Positions 50,815 through 60,107 of a DNA stretch of 64,000 nucleotides are shown here, one piece after another. The notes beneath the pieces were generated by a model. The model was given only the letters and a program-made list of their open reading frames with translations, searched no databases and was not told the DNA's origin. Position 1 is the stretch's first letter; each line of letters starts with the position of its first letter. This DNA is from Phycisphaerae bacterium. GTDB taxonomy: Bacteria; Planctomycetota; Phycisphaerae; UBA1845; JAFGLZ01. A program made the translations under genes and the position numbers. The stretch spans positions 1 to 64,000 of the forward strand of contig JAFGLZ010000204.1 of the NCBI GenBank assembly GCA_016927755.1, read 5' to 3'.

Positions 50815-52467
50815 CTACCCATGCCGGTTCCGGCTTCTCGTCGTGGCGATACCCAGGGCCACTGCGGTAATCGCAACCATCAACAGAAAGACTTCGTCTT
50901 CACCGGCACACGCGAAGGCTGCGCCCACGCGAGTGTCGTACTCGATGAGAAACTGAGTGGGGTTGTTCGTGTCCTCGACGGCGTAGTTCCTGTCGTCCGG
51001 ATAGCGAGGGTCGTAGATGACCCAGCCCAGAAACTCCTTGCCTTCTGAAGGAGTAGCGGTCAGCGTGACATAGGACCCTTCTGCGTAGCGTGGGAGGTTT
51101 GGCTCGCGCTCGATTGTTCCCCATCCTCCGTGGCCCGCGCCTTCGTTGAATGTGGCGAGCGTATACGTGTCCGGCGTTCCCGCTACGACGGCGTATCGCA
51201 GGCAGTTCCAGGTCTGATCGTAGTAGGCGAGCGCAGGCATCCCGTTGGGATCCGTGGCGAGGCTATTGTAGAGCCCCTTGTCGCATTCGCCCAGCACGGC
51301 ACGACCATCAACCTCGCTGAACTGCCACACCCCATCGGGCTCATCGGGGTTTGTGTCGTTGGCGTCGTTTGGATCGAGCCAAGCATACATCAGGGGCGCG
51401 ATGCCGCCAACGGTATCCCCCCGGTAGCTGATCCCAGGGTTATCGTCGTGACCGAAACGGTAGTGCAAGCACAGATCGGGATGGTGATCCGCGCCGCGAC
51501 CCACATCGCCGGTGATTGGGCTCAATTCCCAAGAGCCCAGGCCATTCCGCACGATCCAAACGATAGAGCTATCACCGGCGTTCGCCCCATCCAAGAGGTA
51601 CGACGCGATCGTGGGCCTCCCCAAACCGTCAAAGCGTAGCGACGGGGAGAAGCAGCGAGTATCGAAGACCTCGTCCTCATGCACGACTTCTCTCGGCCAG
51701 AAGTCGAACCCATTCGGCCCGGGATTGTAGGGGTCACATGTGGCATAGAACAACTGCTGGTTGGCCCCCTCCGAGTTGCCATAGACGACCTTGGGATACC
51801 CGTCCGGCCCAATAACGAAGTCCGGATCCGGGTCGCGGGCAAGAGGATGAATCCACGTGTCGACGAGACTATGCCAGTTCGGGTCCGACGATAGGATCCC
51901 GTAGTTGACCCCCGCCCATGTCCCGAGGAACCCCAGTTCGGCTCGCCAACCATAGACAACACAGGTTGCGCCTGCCGGATCAAAGTCGAGCCTGATCCTT
52001 CCCCGGACAGTGGGAAAGAACATCCAGCTCTCCGGTGTCCGGACGAGGGACCACCCCTCCCCAGAACGCGTGGCAACAACCACTTCCATCGGAAGCGGGT
52101 CCTCATTGGGGTCGTTGCAGAAGGAGTAGGCAACGACTGGATCGCCAGTAGGGCCAAAGCCGAGGGCGAGTCGGCCTGCCTGGAGACCGCCCACGGGCAC
52201 AGGGACGGTGTCCCTGACCCAGCTTCCGTCGATGCCATTGGCATCGTCCGGATTCGGTTGGGCAAGGACTAGATCGCCTTCGCCATCCCCATAGGCTATC
52301 GCTGGCTTCCCGTTGGGGTCAAAGGCTAGCGCGCACCACTTCCCACAAGTGTCTCCCCCGGAATCGACGATGACCCTATGCCATTGGACCGGATCAGCCT
52401 GCGCCCAATCTCCCGCCAATAATGCGACAAACAGCACTGTCGAGACAGAACATCTCATCTGGTTCAT
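50815..52467 (-). CDS. Large secreted protein with InlB-like repeat and C-terminal membrane anchor, 550 aa
   Basis: GGAGGG eight bases before the ATG at 52467 sets the start. Residues 1-24 are a signal peptide. Most of the chain repeats a YGD/AYxD-type beta pattern (DPNGKPAIAYGDGEGDLVLA, GPTGDPVVAYSFCNDPNE, GPDGYPKVVYGNSEGANQ, DPNGMPALAYYDQ), suggesting a beta-propeller-like fold of about 430 residues. Near the C-terminus, YAEGSYVTLTATPSEGKEFL then GWVIYDP matches the InlB B-repeat pattern. The last residues VFLLMVAITAVALGIATTRS plus RNRHG form a membrane helix with a basic tail, like sorting anchors. Probably surface-exposed. It is inserted, in opposite orientation, between prepilin copies 1 and 2. 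Confidence 0.78.
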   Translation of the reverse strand: MNQMRCSVSTVLFVALLAGDWAQADPVQWHRVIVDSGGDTCGKWCALAFDPNGKPAIAYGDGEGDLVLAQPNPDDANGIDGSWVRDTVPVPVGGLQAGRLALGFGPTGDPVVAYSFCNDPNEDPLPMEVVVATRSGEGWSLVRTPESWMFFPTVRGRIRLDFDPAGATCVVYGWRAELGFLGTWAGVNYGILSSDPNWHSLVDTWIHPLARDPDPDFVIGPDGYPKVVYGNSEGANQQLFYATCDPYNPGPNGFDFWPREVVHEDEVFDTRCFSPSLRFDGLGRPTIASYLLDGANAGDSSIVWIVRNGLGSWELSPITGDVGRGADHHPDLCLHYRFGHDDNPGISYRGDTVGGIAPLMYAWLDPNDANDTNPDEPDGVWQFSEVDGRAVLGECDKGLYNSLATDPNGMPALAYYDQTWNCLRYAVVAGTPDTYTLATFNEGAGHGGWGTIEREPNLPRYAEGSYVTLTATPSEGKEFLGWVIYDPRYPDDRNYAVEDTNNPTQFLIEYDTRVGAAFACAGEDEVFLLMVAITAVALGIATTRSRNRHG

Positions 52468-52967
52468 GCTCAGGCCCTCCGGCAGAGATGTGTGTAGGAA
52501 TACCCGATGGGACCCGCCGACCGCGCCGACGCATAGTACCCATGCAGGGCTTATCGGACTCAATTATACAATACAAACGACCCAATGACATTAAGGTGTC
52601 TTCCCTAGCCTCCCTAGCCTTGCGATTCCTTGTGGCGTAAGCCCTCACAATCCGGGCCCAACGCCGTGAGGCGAGGACCGGTTGAATAGTTCTTGAACAC
52701 TGAGAGAGGTAGGCGAATGTCAGCGCGCCCCAGTGCCGATAATCCCCATGGATAAATAGGGCCTTGGCGGCGGATCGGATTCCGCATAGGATTTGGATGG
52801 AGGGAGCGGCCCACGAGCCCTCCCGACGCCGTGCCCTCGGCCAGGTCGCCGGGGGCGGGCAAGTCCGATCCGTTCGATGCACCGGCGAGCGAAGCGACCA
52901 CTAACAAGTCAAGGCGCGTTCGCGGACCGTAGGACAACTCGACACATCGCTTGCGAGAGGTGATATC
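52468..52967. other. Divergent intergenic region before prepilin 2
   Basis: This 500-bp stretch must hold the promoters of the leftward surface protein and prepilin 2. It contains a 10-base direct repeat CCTAGCCTC/CCTAGCCTT near 52603-52622 and an A/T-rich patch at 52560-52590 that could be a leftward promoter. No gene or structured RNA was found. Confidence 0.45.
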
Positions 52968-54032
52968 ATGCACGTCCACGCCATACCTCGCCGTCGGAAG
53001 CCGTACGGGTTCACGCTTATTGAATTGTTGGTGGTCGTCGCGATCATCGCACTCCTCATCTCGATCCTGCTGCCGTCGCTGAGCAAGGCCCGGGAGCAGG
53101 CCAGGACAAGCCTCTGCCTTTCGCGGATCTCCCAGTTGAACAAGGCAATGCTCCTCTACGCCGACGACTTCGACGAATCCCCGCCCTTCCTGGCGCAAGG
53201 GCACCGCAACATGGATGAGATTGCGAATAAGTACCACGGCAATCCGAAGGACTCGCACGACGAGTTGTGGTATTGGTACCAGGAGACATGGTGCGTACCC
53301 AATCTGCCCGATATCTGCTACGTTCCGGATTGGACGGCCCTGGATCCCACGCCAACTTCCAGGGACGGCTCCCTCTTCTCGTACACCCGCTTCGAGAATC
53401 TCTACCGCTGTCCCGAGTTCGAACGGATCGCAGTCGGCCAAACCGGCTACCTGGGCGAGCCCAAGACCCAGAACGTCTTCAACTACACGCGATCCGTCCT
53501 CGGGCGGAAGCTCCTCTCGAACGTTCTGGACGACGACGGGGCCGACGACGAGCTCTGCCCCGGACCCACCCTCAAGGTCAGCCAAGCCTATGCCCCAGCC
53601 GGGCTCTTCATGATCATTGACGAGCAGTGGGATTTTCACTGCGCGGGCAACTACGACGGCGACGGGGCGATCCCGTTCAGGGGTTTTCCCATGGCCGCCG
53701 AGACCGTCAATACGTTGATAGCCGATGCCATCGGCTCGTATCACGGTGTATCGGGGAAGATCGTCGACTACGACTTCATCATCCCATCCAAGAGCGGCAG
53801 CATCGCCTACTACGACGGACATGCGGCCCTGTATCAGGACCCGTGGCCGTGGCGCAACGTGATGCCCGGCAGCGCTTCGATCGACCTCCTGACCACGCTG
53901 GTCAATGACTTCATGGCCGTCCCACAGGGGCCCGCGGCCAAGGCGCTTGACCCGCTCTTGTTGTCGATCTATGCCCAGCGAGGAATCGGCTTGACGCCTA
54001 ACCTTGTCGCCGCTCTCTTGGGGCTGATGTGA
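52968..54032 (+). CDS. Prepilin-type pseudopilin-like protein 2, 354 aa
   Basis: GAGAGGTGAT before the ATG sets the start. The leader MHVHAIPRRRKPYG precedes FTLIELLVVVAIIALLISIL. Shared landmarks are SKAREQARTSLCLSRISQLN, FSYTRFENLYRCPEFERIAV and NVFNYTRSVLGRKLLSNVLD. MIIDEQWDFHCAGNYDGDGA, YHGVSGKIVDYDFIIPSKSG and SIAYYDGHAALYQDPWPWRN follow, then the C-terminal YAQRGIG. It is most similar in its middle to copies 4 and 5. Role as for copy 1. Gaps of about 240 bp on the downstream side leave room for separate promoters. Confidence 0.92.
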   Translation: MHVHAIPRRRKPYGFTLIELLVVVAIIALLISILLPSLSKAREQARTSLCLSRISQLNKAMLLYADDFDESPPFLAQGHRNMDEIANKYHGNPKDSHDELWYWYQETWCVPNLPDICYVPDWTALDPTPTSRDGSLFSYTRFENLYRCPEFERIAVGQTGYLGEPKTQNVFNYTRSVLGRKLLSNVLDDDGADDELCPGPTLKVSQAYAPAGLFMIIDEQWDFHCAGNYDGDGAIPFRGFPMAAETVNTLIADAIGSYHGVSGKIVDYDFIIPSKSGSIAYYDGHAALYQDPWPWRNVMPGSASIDLLTTLVNDFMAVPQGPAAKALDPLLLSIYAQRGIGLTPNLVAALLGLM

Positions 54033-54272
54033 GGCGGCGCCTATGTGACGGCACGAACAGAGGGCTTGGCAACGGCGTCGGTTCATCGTACGATGAACTT
54101 AGGGACAGTTGACTTGTCCTCGCCGTCTTGTTGGCTCGCCCCCGGGACGACTGCTGGAGCGTGGGCAGGCACGATTCTGACGTCAACCCATCGCCCATGC
54201 CGTTCACTTCTTGGAGTCGTGCGGGCCGGCGCCGGGATGCAGCGAAAATGCACGTCGTTGTGAGGTGGAATC

Positions 54273-55346
54273 GTGAGCAGACAATTCGCACGTCGTCAGA
54301 ACAAATCCGTAGGCTTTACGCTGATCGAGCTGCTGGTGGTGGTGGCGATCATCGCCCTGCTGATCTCGATCCTGTTGCCGTCGCTGAGCAAGGCGAGGGC
54401 GCAGGCCAGGACGACGCTTTGCGCGTCGCGGGTCAGCCAGCTCGCCAAGGCGATTCTGATGTACGCTGACGACTACGACGGAACACCACCGTTCCTGAAC
54501 CCGGCCCAAGATGATTGGGACGAGATGCTGCCGGGCGTCAACAAGCCGGATCGCTCCAGTGTGAAGACCTACGCGGAGTGGGCCATGCTCGAGGACTGGC
54601 TCATGGCGGAGATGCCGGTCCTCTGGGCGGAATACGACGGGGGCGTGGGTCCGCCCGACGTCGCGCTCAACCACCTTCGCCGCGGCAGTCTCTACAGCTA
54701 TACCCGGTATGAATACCTCTATCGATGCCCGGAGTTCGAGCGCCAGCCGACCCAGGGCGGACAGCGAATCTTCAACTACACGCGAACCTGGCTCGGGCGG
54801 AGGTTTCTGACCGGACTGCTCGGGGACAGTGATGACTTCACCAGCGTGCCCTTGGAGGCGAACCTCACCAGCAGGGGCTTCAGGGCGGGACGGATCGTCA
54901 AGCTCAGTCAGGCCTACGCCCCGTCCGCCTACTGGATGATGCTGGACGAACGGTATGACCGCCATTGCGGGGCGGACCCGCCCCTCGGCTTCAGCCCGCC
55001 GACGCGGAATGGAAGCGGCGTCATCAGCAGCATCGCGGGCATGCCCATGTGCGCCGATCCCGTCCATACGATCCTGGGCGACGAGATCGGTCAGTACCAC
55101 GGCTCGAAGGGGCGGGTCGTCAATACCGCCGCCGTCGCCGATCAGATCCCGCTCACACAGCAGGGGAGCATCGCCTACTACGACGGGCACGTCGGGCTCT
55201 ACCGAGACCCCCTACCCGACCGTGCCATCGAGGGGGGCGGGTTCGAAGCCCTTATGGCCGAAATCCAAATGGTCGCGGACCTGCTCAGCGAGCAGCTCTA
55301 TGCGCAGAGAGGCCTTGCCCTGAGTATCGACGTAACAAGCTTATAA
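54273..55346 (+). CDS. Prepilin-type pseudopilin-like protein 3, 357 aa
   Basis: The start is GTG with GAGGTGG six bases upstream. The leader MSRQFARRQNKSVG precedes FTLIELLVVVAIIALLISIL. It has ILMYADDYDGTPPFLNPAQD, YSYTRYEYLYRCPEFERQPT and RIFNYTRTWLGRRFLTGLLG. The Asp-Glu-Gln-Trp motif of the other copies is altered to MMLDERYDRHCGADPPLG, and it carries an extra loop of about 25 residues. The C-terminal YHGSKGRVVNTAAVADQIPL and GSIAYYDGHVGLYRDPLP are kept. It is the most divergent member. Predicted exported pseudopilin-like protein. Confidence 0.91.
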   Translation: MSRQFARRQNKSVGFTLIELLVVVAIIALLISILLPSLSKARAQARTTLCASRVSQLAKAILMYADDYDGTPPFLNPAQDDWDEMLPGVNKPDRSSVKTYAEWAMLEDWLMAEMPVLWAEYDGGVGPPDVALNHLRRGSLYSYTRYEYLYRCPEFERQPTQGGQRIFNYTRTWLGRRFLTGLLGDSDDFTSVPLEANLTSRGFRAGRIVKLSQAYAPSAYWMMLDERYDRHCGADPPLGFSPPTRNGSGVISSIAGMPMCADPVHTILGDEIGQYHGSKGRVVNTAAVADQIPLTQQGSIAYYDGHVGLYRDPLPDRAIEGGGFEALMAEIQMVADLLSEQLYAQRGLALSIDVTSL

Positions 55347-55748
55347 AGCTCGCCAGAGCAGGCAATCCCCCACAAGTAGGCCGTGGATAACGCCAGGAAT
55401 GGCCTTGTCATCGGTCCGCTGTTAGTCAATAATAACTAGTGGAGAGACGGGTCACCGGGCGGCGGTCCTTGGGGATGGGACATTTCGCTGACCGCCCCCG
55501 CGAATGCGCGTCTGCATGAGAGGGTCGTGAGGGACAATTCACCGCGGGCGAGCCCAAGCCTTGCGGCAACGTCGAGCGCGGGTGTGCGCTGGACGGGTCG
55601 GTAACCATCTTAATGCACGCGCGATTCGGACATCGGTCTAGGTTTGTCGTGACATGTAAGTATGTGTAAGCCGCGAGGAGCCCCACCTCCTCGGAATCTC
55701 GGTCGTCACCGGCAAGCGATCGCAGCTCGCGCTAAGGAGTCAGACATC
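55347..55748. other. Intergenic region, nothing recognised
   Basis: This 402-bp gap lies between prepilins 3 and 4. A frame on the minus strand lacks any ribosome-binding site. AAGGAG nine bases before 55749 serves the next gene. No promoter or hairpin stands out. Confidence 0.45.
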
Positions 55749-56798
55749 ATGCCAAGACGCACCCCTGGGAAAGAAGCGTTCACGTTGATCGAACTGCTGG
55801 TCGTGGTGGCCATCATCGCTTTGCTCATCTCGATCCTCCTGCCGTCGCTGAGCAAGGCGCGGGAACAGGCCCGCGCCACCCTCTGCGCCTCGCGGATCGG
55901 CCAACTCGCCAAGGCGATGCTCATCTACTCCGACGACTACGAGGAAACCCCGCCGTTCGTGGCCACCGGCTACGGCCGGATTACAGATGACGTGACGTAC
56001 GACAAGTTGGGCCCTCCCGGCAAGAACACGACGCGTTACTTCGCCCGGAACGAGGACTGGCTCGTCCAAGGCGAACGCTACATCGACGAGGGCTGGGCCA
56101 CGCGCGAGGAGCAATGGCCCGACGACATCACGGCGCGCGAGGGGACGCTCTTCACCTACACCCGGTACGAGAACCTTTACCGCTGCCCCGACTTCGAGCG
56201 GGTTGCGCTCGGCACGCCGGGCCGCAACAACTCGCCGAAATACCAAGGAGTCTTCAACTACACGCGGAGCATCCTGGGCCGGAAGATCCTCTCGAGCATC
56301 GTCCAAGATGCCGAGGCCGGCGGCGAGGAGCTCGCCCCCGGTCAGATCCTCAAGACCAGCTCCGTCTACGCCCCCGGCGCCATGGTCATGATGCTCGACG
56401 AACAGTGGGACTTCCACTGCGCCGCGAACTACAACGACGGCGGCTCCGTCAACATCGACTGGATGTGGATGTGCGCCGAACCGGTCAACTGCCTCGTCGG
56501 AGACATGATCGGTAGCTATCACGGGTCCGAGGGCAAGGTCTTCGACTGGCCCGAGCTGATGAAAGCCAAGCAGGGCAACCTGGCGTACTACGACGGGCAC
56601 GTGGCGCTCTACAGAGATGCGTGGCCCTATCGATCTTGCCCGGGCGACAACTGGATGCCCCTCGTGGGAAAGATCGCGGCCGATCCCCCGACCGCCTTGA
56701 GGATCGCCGGTCTTCTGTTTGAGGGCATCTACGCCCAGCGCGGCATCGATTTCGGCGTCGACGCGGCGATCGCCCTGCTCATGGAGAAGCTGAAATAG
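55749..56798 (+). CDS. Prepilin-type pseudopilin-like protein 4, 349 aa
   Basis: AAGGAG before the ATG at 55749 was chosen; an in-frame extension to 55662 would place 29 extra residues before the leader. MPRRTPGKEA precedes FTLIELLVVVAIIALLISIL. Shared regions are KAMLIYSDDYEETPPFVATG, FTYTRYENLYRCPDFERVAL and GVFNYTRSILGRKILSSIVQ. MMLDEQWDFHCAANYNDGGS, NIDWMWMCAEPVNCLVGDMI and NLAYYDGHVALYRDAWPYRS follow. GTPGRNNSPK and the NIDW block are shared only with copy 5, marking these two as the youngest duplicates. Exported pseudopilin-like protein. Confidence 0.92.
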   Translation: MPRRTPGKEAFTLIELLVVVAIIALLISILLPSLSKAREQARATLCASRIGQLAKAMLIYSDDYEETPPFVATGYGRITDDVTYDKLGPPGKNTTRYFARNEDWLVQGERYIDEGWATREEQWPDDITAREGTLFTYTRYENLYRCPDFERVALGTPGRNNSPKYQGVFNYTRSILGRKILSSIVQDAEAGGEELAPGQILKTSSVYAPGAMVMMLDEQWDFHCAANYNDGGSVNIDWMWMCAEPVNCLVGDMIGSYHGSEGKVFDWPELMKAKQGNLAYYDGHVALYRDAWPYRSCPGDNWMPLVGKIAADPPTALRIAGLLFEGIYAQRGIDFGVDAAIALLMEKLK

Positions 56799-56841
56799 CG
56801 CCCGTTGACCAGGACGGTCTCGCGACGCCCTGGACACGTCC

Positions 56842-56868
56842 CCCGGCCCGACTTCCGCGCGGGCCGGG
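56842..56868 (+). terminator. GC hairpin after prepilin 4, weak terminator
   Basis: CCCGGCCCG (56842-56850) pairs with CGGGCCGGG (56860-56868) over 9 bp. The tail ATCTCTA is only weakly T-rich. A second hairpin GGGCGGG/CCCGCCC follows at 56881-56901. Together they probably separate prepilin 4 and 5 transcripts. Confidence 0.5.
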
Positions 56869-56977
56869 ATCTCTAGGTGTGGGCGGGCGACTGGCCCGCC
56901 CGACAAGAAGGGGCTATCCGCCTGAAGGCCGTCCGGCCCGACGACGACGGGCGACCACGCCGCAGGGAGGTGTACCC

Positions 56978-58057
56978 GTGGAGGTCGACAGACGTCAGTG
57001 TACGCGCCCAGGCGGCGGCTTCACCCTCATCGAGCTGCTCGTCGTCGTCGCCATCATCGCACTGCTCATATCCATCCTCCTGCCCAGCCTGAGCAAGGCG
57101 CGAGAGCAGGCCCGCGCCACCCTGTGCGCCTCGCGAATCGGCCAGCTCGTCAAGGCGATGATGGTCTACGCCGACGACTATGAAGAGTGTCCCCCCTTCC
57201 TCGGCGCGGGCTACGGACGAATCACCGATGCGGTGGATTACCCCCACCTCGGTTCCGACAGCCAGACCTTGGCCCGCCTCGAGTCCTGGCTGATGCCGGG
57301 CGATTACATCATGGACGGCTTCGACGGGTTTCCGCGGCTGTGGGACTCGGACCCCTGGCCCGCCGAGGCGCAGGCCCTCGTCAGGGAAGGCACGATCTAC
57401 TCCTACACCCGCTTCGAGAGCATGTACCGCTGCCCGGAATTCGAGCGCCTCCCCGTCGGAACGCCGGGGCGGAACAACGCGCCGAAAACCCAGAACGTCT
57501 TCAACTACTCCCGCAGCATCCTAGGCCGAAAGCTCCTGACGAGCATGGTCCAAGACGCCGATGCGGGAACCAACGTCATGTGGCCCGGGCCGGTCGCCAA
57601 GCTCAGCTCCGTCTATTCCCCGGCCGCGCTGATCATGATGCTCGACGAGCAGTGGGACTTTCACTGCGCCGGCAACTACAACGACGGCGGGCCCCTTAAC
57701 ATCGACTGGCAGTGGATGTCCGCCGAGACCATCAACTGCCTGGTGGGCGATACGGTCGGTAGCTACCACGGGAGCGTCGGCACAGTGCTCCCGGCGGATT
57801 GGGAACTGGTGATACCCTCCAAGCAGGGCAACTTGGGTTACTACGACGGCCACGCGGCCCTCTACCGTGACGCTTGGCCCTGGCGGAATACCCTGCGGGA
57901 CGGCCAAGTCCTCCAGTTGATCGCCAAGGTGTTTGGGGAGGAGGATCTGAAGTACGTTACGGTGGTCGGCGGGCTGCTGTTCGAGAGTCTCTACGCGCAG
58001 CGCGGCATCAACTTCACGCTGCAGATGGCCGTCGATCTAGCGCAGCAGTATCTCTGA
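56978..58057 (+). CDS. Prepilin-type pseudopilin-like protein 5, 359 aa
   Basis: AGGGAGG seven bases before the GTG at 56978 sets the start; the longer frame adds an Arg/Pro-rich leader that would be atypical. VEVDRRQCTRPGGG precedes FTLIELLVVVAIIALLISIL. MMVYADDYEECPPFLGAGYG, YSYTRFESMYRCPEFERLPV and NVFNYSRSILGRKLLTSMVQ follow, then MMLDEQWDFHCAGNYNDGGP and NLGYYDGHAALYRDAWPWRN. It is closely related to copy 4. Exported pseudopilin-like protein. Confidence 0.91.
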   Translation: MEVDRRQCTRPGGGFTLIELLVVVAIIALLISILLPSLSKAREQARATLCASRIGQLVKAMMVYADDYEECPPFLGAGYGRITDAVDYPHLGSDSQTLARLESWLMPGDYIMDGFDGFPRLWDSDPWPAEAQALVREGTIYSYTRFESMYRCPEFERLPVGTPGRNNAPKTQNVFNYSRSILGRKLLTSMVQDADAGTNVMWPGPVAKLSSVYSPAALIMMLDEQWDFHCAGNYNDGGPLNIDWQWMSAETINCLVGDTVGSYHGSVGTVLPADWELVIPSKQGNLGYYDGHAALYRDAWPWRNTLRDGQVLQLIAKVFGEEDLKYVTVVGGLLFESLYAQRGINFTLQMAVDLAQQYL

Positions 58058-58192
58058 TGCGGTAGCGAAGGATGGATCGCGACCCCTCGCCGCTTGCTCA
58101 CTTCTTCCGGCGGGGGCCACGGGTCGTTACGACGAGAAGGGTTCATATCGCTCCGACTCGCGGAGGCACACACCTGAAAAAGGGGTAAAGCC

Positions 58193-59248
58193 ATGAAGAC
58201 AGACCGAGCAAGAGGCGCTCGTGGCAGCGCCGCCTTCACGCTGATCGAGCTGTTGGTCGTCGTCGCCATCATTGCCCTGCTGATCTCCATCCTGCTGCCG
58301 AGCCTGAGCAAGGCGAGAGCTCAAGCGCGAGCGACCGTCTGCGGCTCCCGGATCGGACAACTTCATCGGGCCCTCAATCTGTACTCCGAGGACTACAGCG
58401 AGACGCCGCCCTTCATGGGGCTGGGCTACGAGAACCTGGGCCTGCACATGAACCGATCCTGGCCGGACGGCTCGAGCACGACGCGTGAATACTACGCCCG
58501 ACTCGAGGACTGGCTGATCCCCCACGTTCCCGACGTCTGGAACCTGCCGGAAGAAGATTGGGAAGCGGCGACCGCGCATCATCCGTTCCCAGCCAAGGTC
58601 CGCAACGGGCGCCTCTTCTCCTACGCCCGGTTCGAGTCGTTGTACCGCTGCCCGGACTTCGAGCGAATTGCCAACAAGGAGCAGAACGCGTTCAACTACA
58701 CGCGGACCATTCTGGGCCGCAAGCCGCTCTCCGGCGGAATCCCCGGCGACCCCGTGACCGTCGAGCAGCAGAACCGGCTCGAGCCCGGACCGATCTTCAA
58801 GCTCAGCACTATACACGCGCCCGCGTCGATGTTTATGCTCATGGACGAGCAGTGGGACTTCCACGTCGCGGGCAACTACAACGGCGACGCACCGCTTGGC
58901 GGCGTCATCCACCTGCACGATCAGTGGCTTTGGATGGGGGCGGACCCGATCCATGCGCTGATCGGCGACATGATCGGCAGCTACCATGGCGTGGAGGGCA
59001 AGGACGTCGACATCGACCTGATTCTTCCCGCCAAGAAGGGCAATATCGCCTACTACGACGGCCACGTCGAGCTCGTCCGCGACCCCTTGCCCTACCGGTA
59101 TCTGGAAGCGGATCCCGCCGCCATATTCACCAATCCCAACCTGATCCAGGACGCGATTCGACTGCTGTCGCCGTTCATCCGACAGATCTTCGCCGCGCGG
59201 GGCATCAACCTGGACATCCTCGAGGCGGTCACCTGGTTCCTGCCCTAG
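58193..59248 (+). CDS. Prepilin-type pseudopilin-like protein 6, 351 aa
   Basis: AAGGGG nine bases before the ATG sets the start. MKTDRARGARGSAA precedes FTLIELLVVVAIIALLISIL. The first region reads SKARAQARATVCGSRIGQLH, with HRALNLYSEDYSETPPFMGL in place of the usual YADDY block. FSYARFESLYRCPDFERIAN, FMLMDEQWDFHVAGNYNGDA, QWLWMGADPIHALIGDMIGS and GNIAYYDGHVELVRDPLPYR follow. It is the closest relative of copy 1 although it is at the other end of the cluster. A terminator-like hairpin follows at 59305. Confidence 0.92.
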   Translation: MKTDRARGARGSAAFTLIELLVVVAIIALLISILLPSLSKARAQARATVCGSRIGQLHRALNLYSEDYSETPPFMGLGYENLGLHMNRSWPDGSSTTREYYARLEDWLIPHVPDVWNLPEEDWEAATAHHPFPAKVRNGRLFSYARFESLYRCPDFERIANKEQNAFNYTRTILGRKPLSGGIPGDPVTVEQQNRLEPGPIFKLSTIHAPASMFMLMDEQWDFHVAGNYNGDAPLGGVIHLHDQWLWMGADPIHALIGDMIGSYHGVEGKDVDIDLILPAKKGNIAYYDGHVELVRDPLPYRYLEADPAAIFTNPNLIQDAIRLLSPFIRQIFAARGINLDILEAVTWFLP

Positions 59249-59304
59249 ATGCTCGGACTTGACGGATGACGCGCCTCCGGGCGACCCTATGGCCTACCAC
59301 CGAG

Positions 59305-59330
59305 CCGGCCTGCCCTCGGGCCGGTTTCGT
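59305..59330 (+). terminator. Intrinsic terminator after prepilin 6
   Basis: CCGGCC (59305-59310) pairs with GGCCGG (59319-59324) around an 8-base loop, followed by TTTCGTTTG. The stem is short but GC-only, 57 bp after the stop at 59248 and before the next ribosome-binding site. Confidence 0.6.
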
Positions 59331-59384
59331 TTGCGTAAGATCCTTGGCATTTCACCAAGCGGATCGCTTTCCTGGAGGCTTGGC

Positions 59385-59885
59385 GTGCTCAGACTGACCG
59401 ACCGGCAGATCGCGGACTACTTCCACCGAAGCTACAAGACCGTCGACGGACTCTGGTTCATGAAAGTCGAAGGGCGGTACGGCTTCGATACCGCCCTCGA
59501 CGTCGACGACGACGTCTGGCGGGTCATGCCAAAGATCCAGGCCCGAAAGCTCAAGGAGTTCGCGGAGGCCACCAAGGGCATCGACGCGCTGCTCGAGTGT
59601 TTCACCACGAAGCTCACGCTCGAAGGCTTCGAGTACACATACGAGCGGCGGGCCGAGGGCGACGGATTCGAGGTCACCGTGACGAGCTGTCCCTGGCAGG
59701 AGCTGCTGGTCAAGGCAAACCGGCAGCACCTCGGCGAGAAGATCGGCACGCGGATCTGCAACACGGAGTACGCCGCGTGGGCGTCGGAGTTCGGCGACGA
59801 CATCGTCTTCGAGCTTCGCCAGCAGCTCTGTAAAGGCTGCGAGACGTGCGTCTTGCGGTTCAAGCAGCGCGTGGCGGGCCGATAG
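59385..59885 (+). CDS. L-2-amino-thiazoline-4-carboxylate-hydrolase-like protein (DUF6125-type), 166 aa
   Basis: TGGAGG six bases before the GTG at 59385 sets the start; the longer in-frame ATG at 59259 crosses the terminator hairpin. The sequence DRQIADYFHRSYKTVDGLWF, then RYGFDTALDVDDDVWRVMPK and IQARKLKEF, is the family opening. The C-terminal half has VTSCPWQELLVKANRQHL, IGTRICNTEYAAWASEFG and the Cys pair CKGCETC. Such proteins are small cytosolic members of a family named for a thiazoline hydrolase, but most members have no tested activity. Confidence 0.75.
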   Translation: MLRLTDRQIADYFHRSYKTVDGLWFMKVEGRYGFDTALDVDDDVWRVMPKIQARKLKEFAEATKGIDALLECFTTKLTLEGFEYTYERRAEGDGFEVTVTSCPWQELLVKANRQHLGEKIGTRICNTEYAAWASEFGDDIVFELRQQLCKGCETCVLRFKQRVAGR

Positions 59886-60107
59886 CCGATCCGGCAAGGG
59901 GTCCTCCTCTCGCCCGAGGACGCGATGCTCGATCTGCTGTTACTCTTCCTCCAAGGTGCTTGGGCGGTCATCGAGTTGTTTGGGGCGAACATGGGGGAGC
60001 GGTTGAAGCCCGGGCCGGTTCCGGCCAAGATATGACGTCTGCGGCGCCGGTTGGACCCGAGTGCGGGCGCCCTGTCGACACCAATCCGATTCTTGGGAGC
60101 CAGTCAC

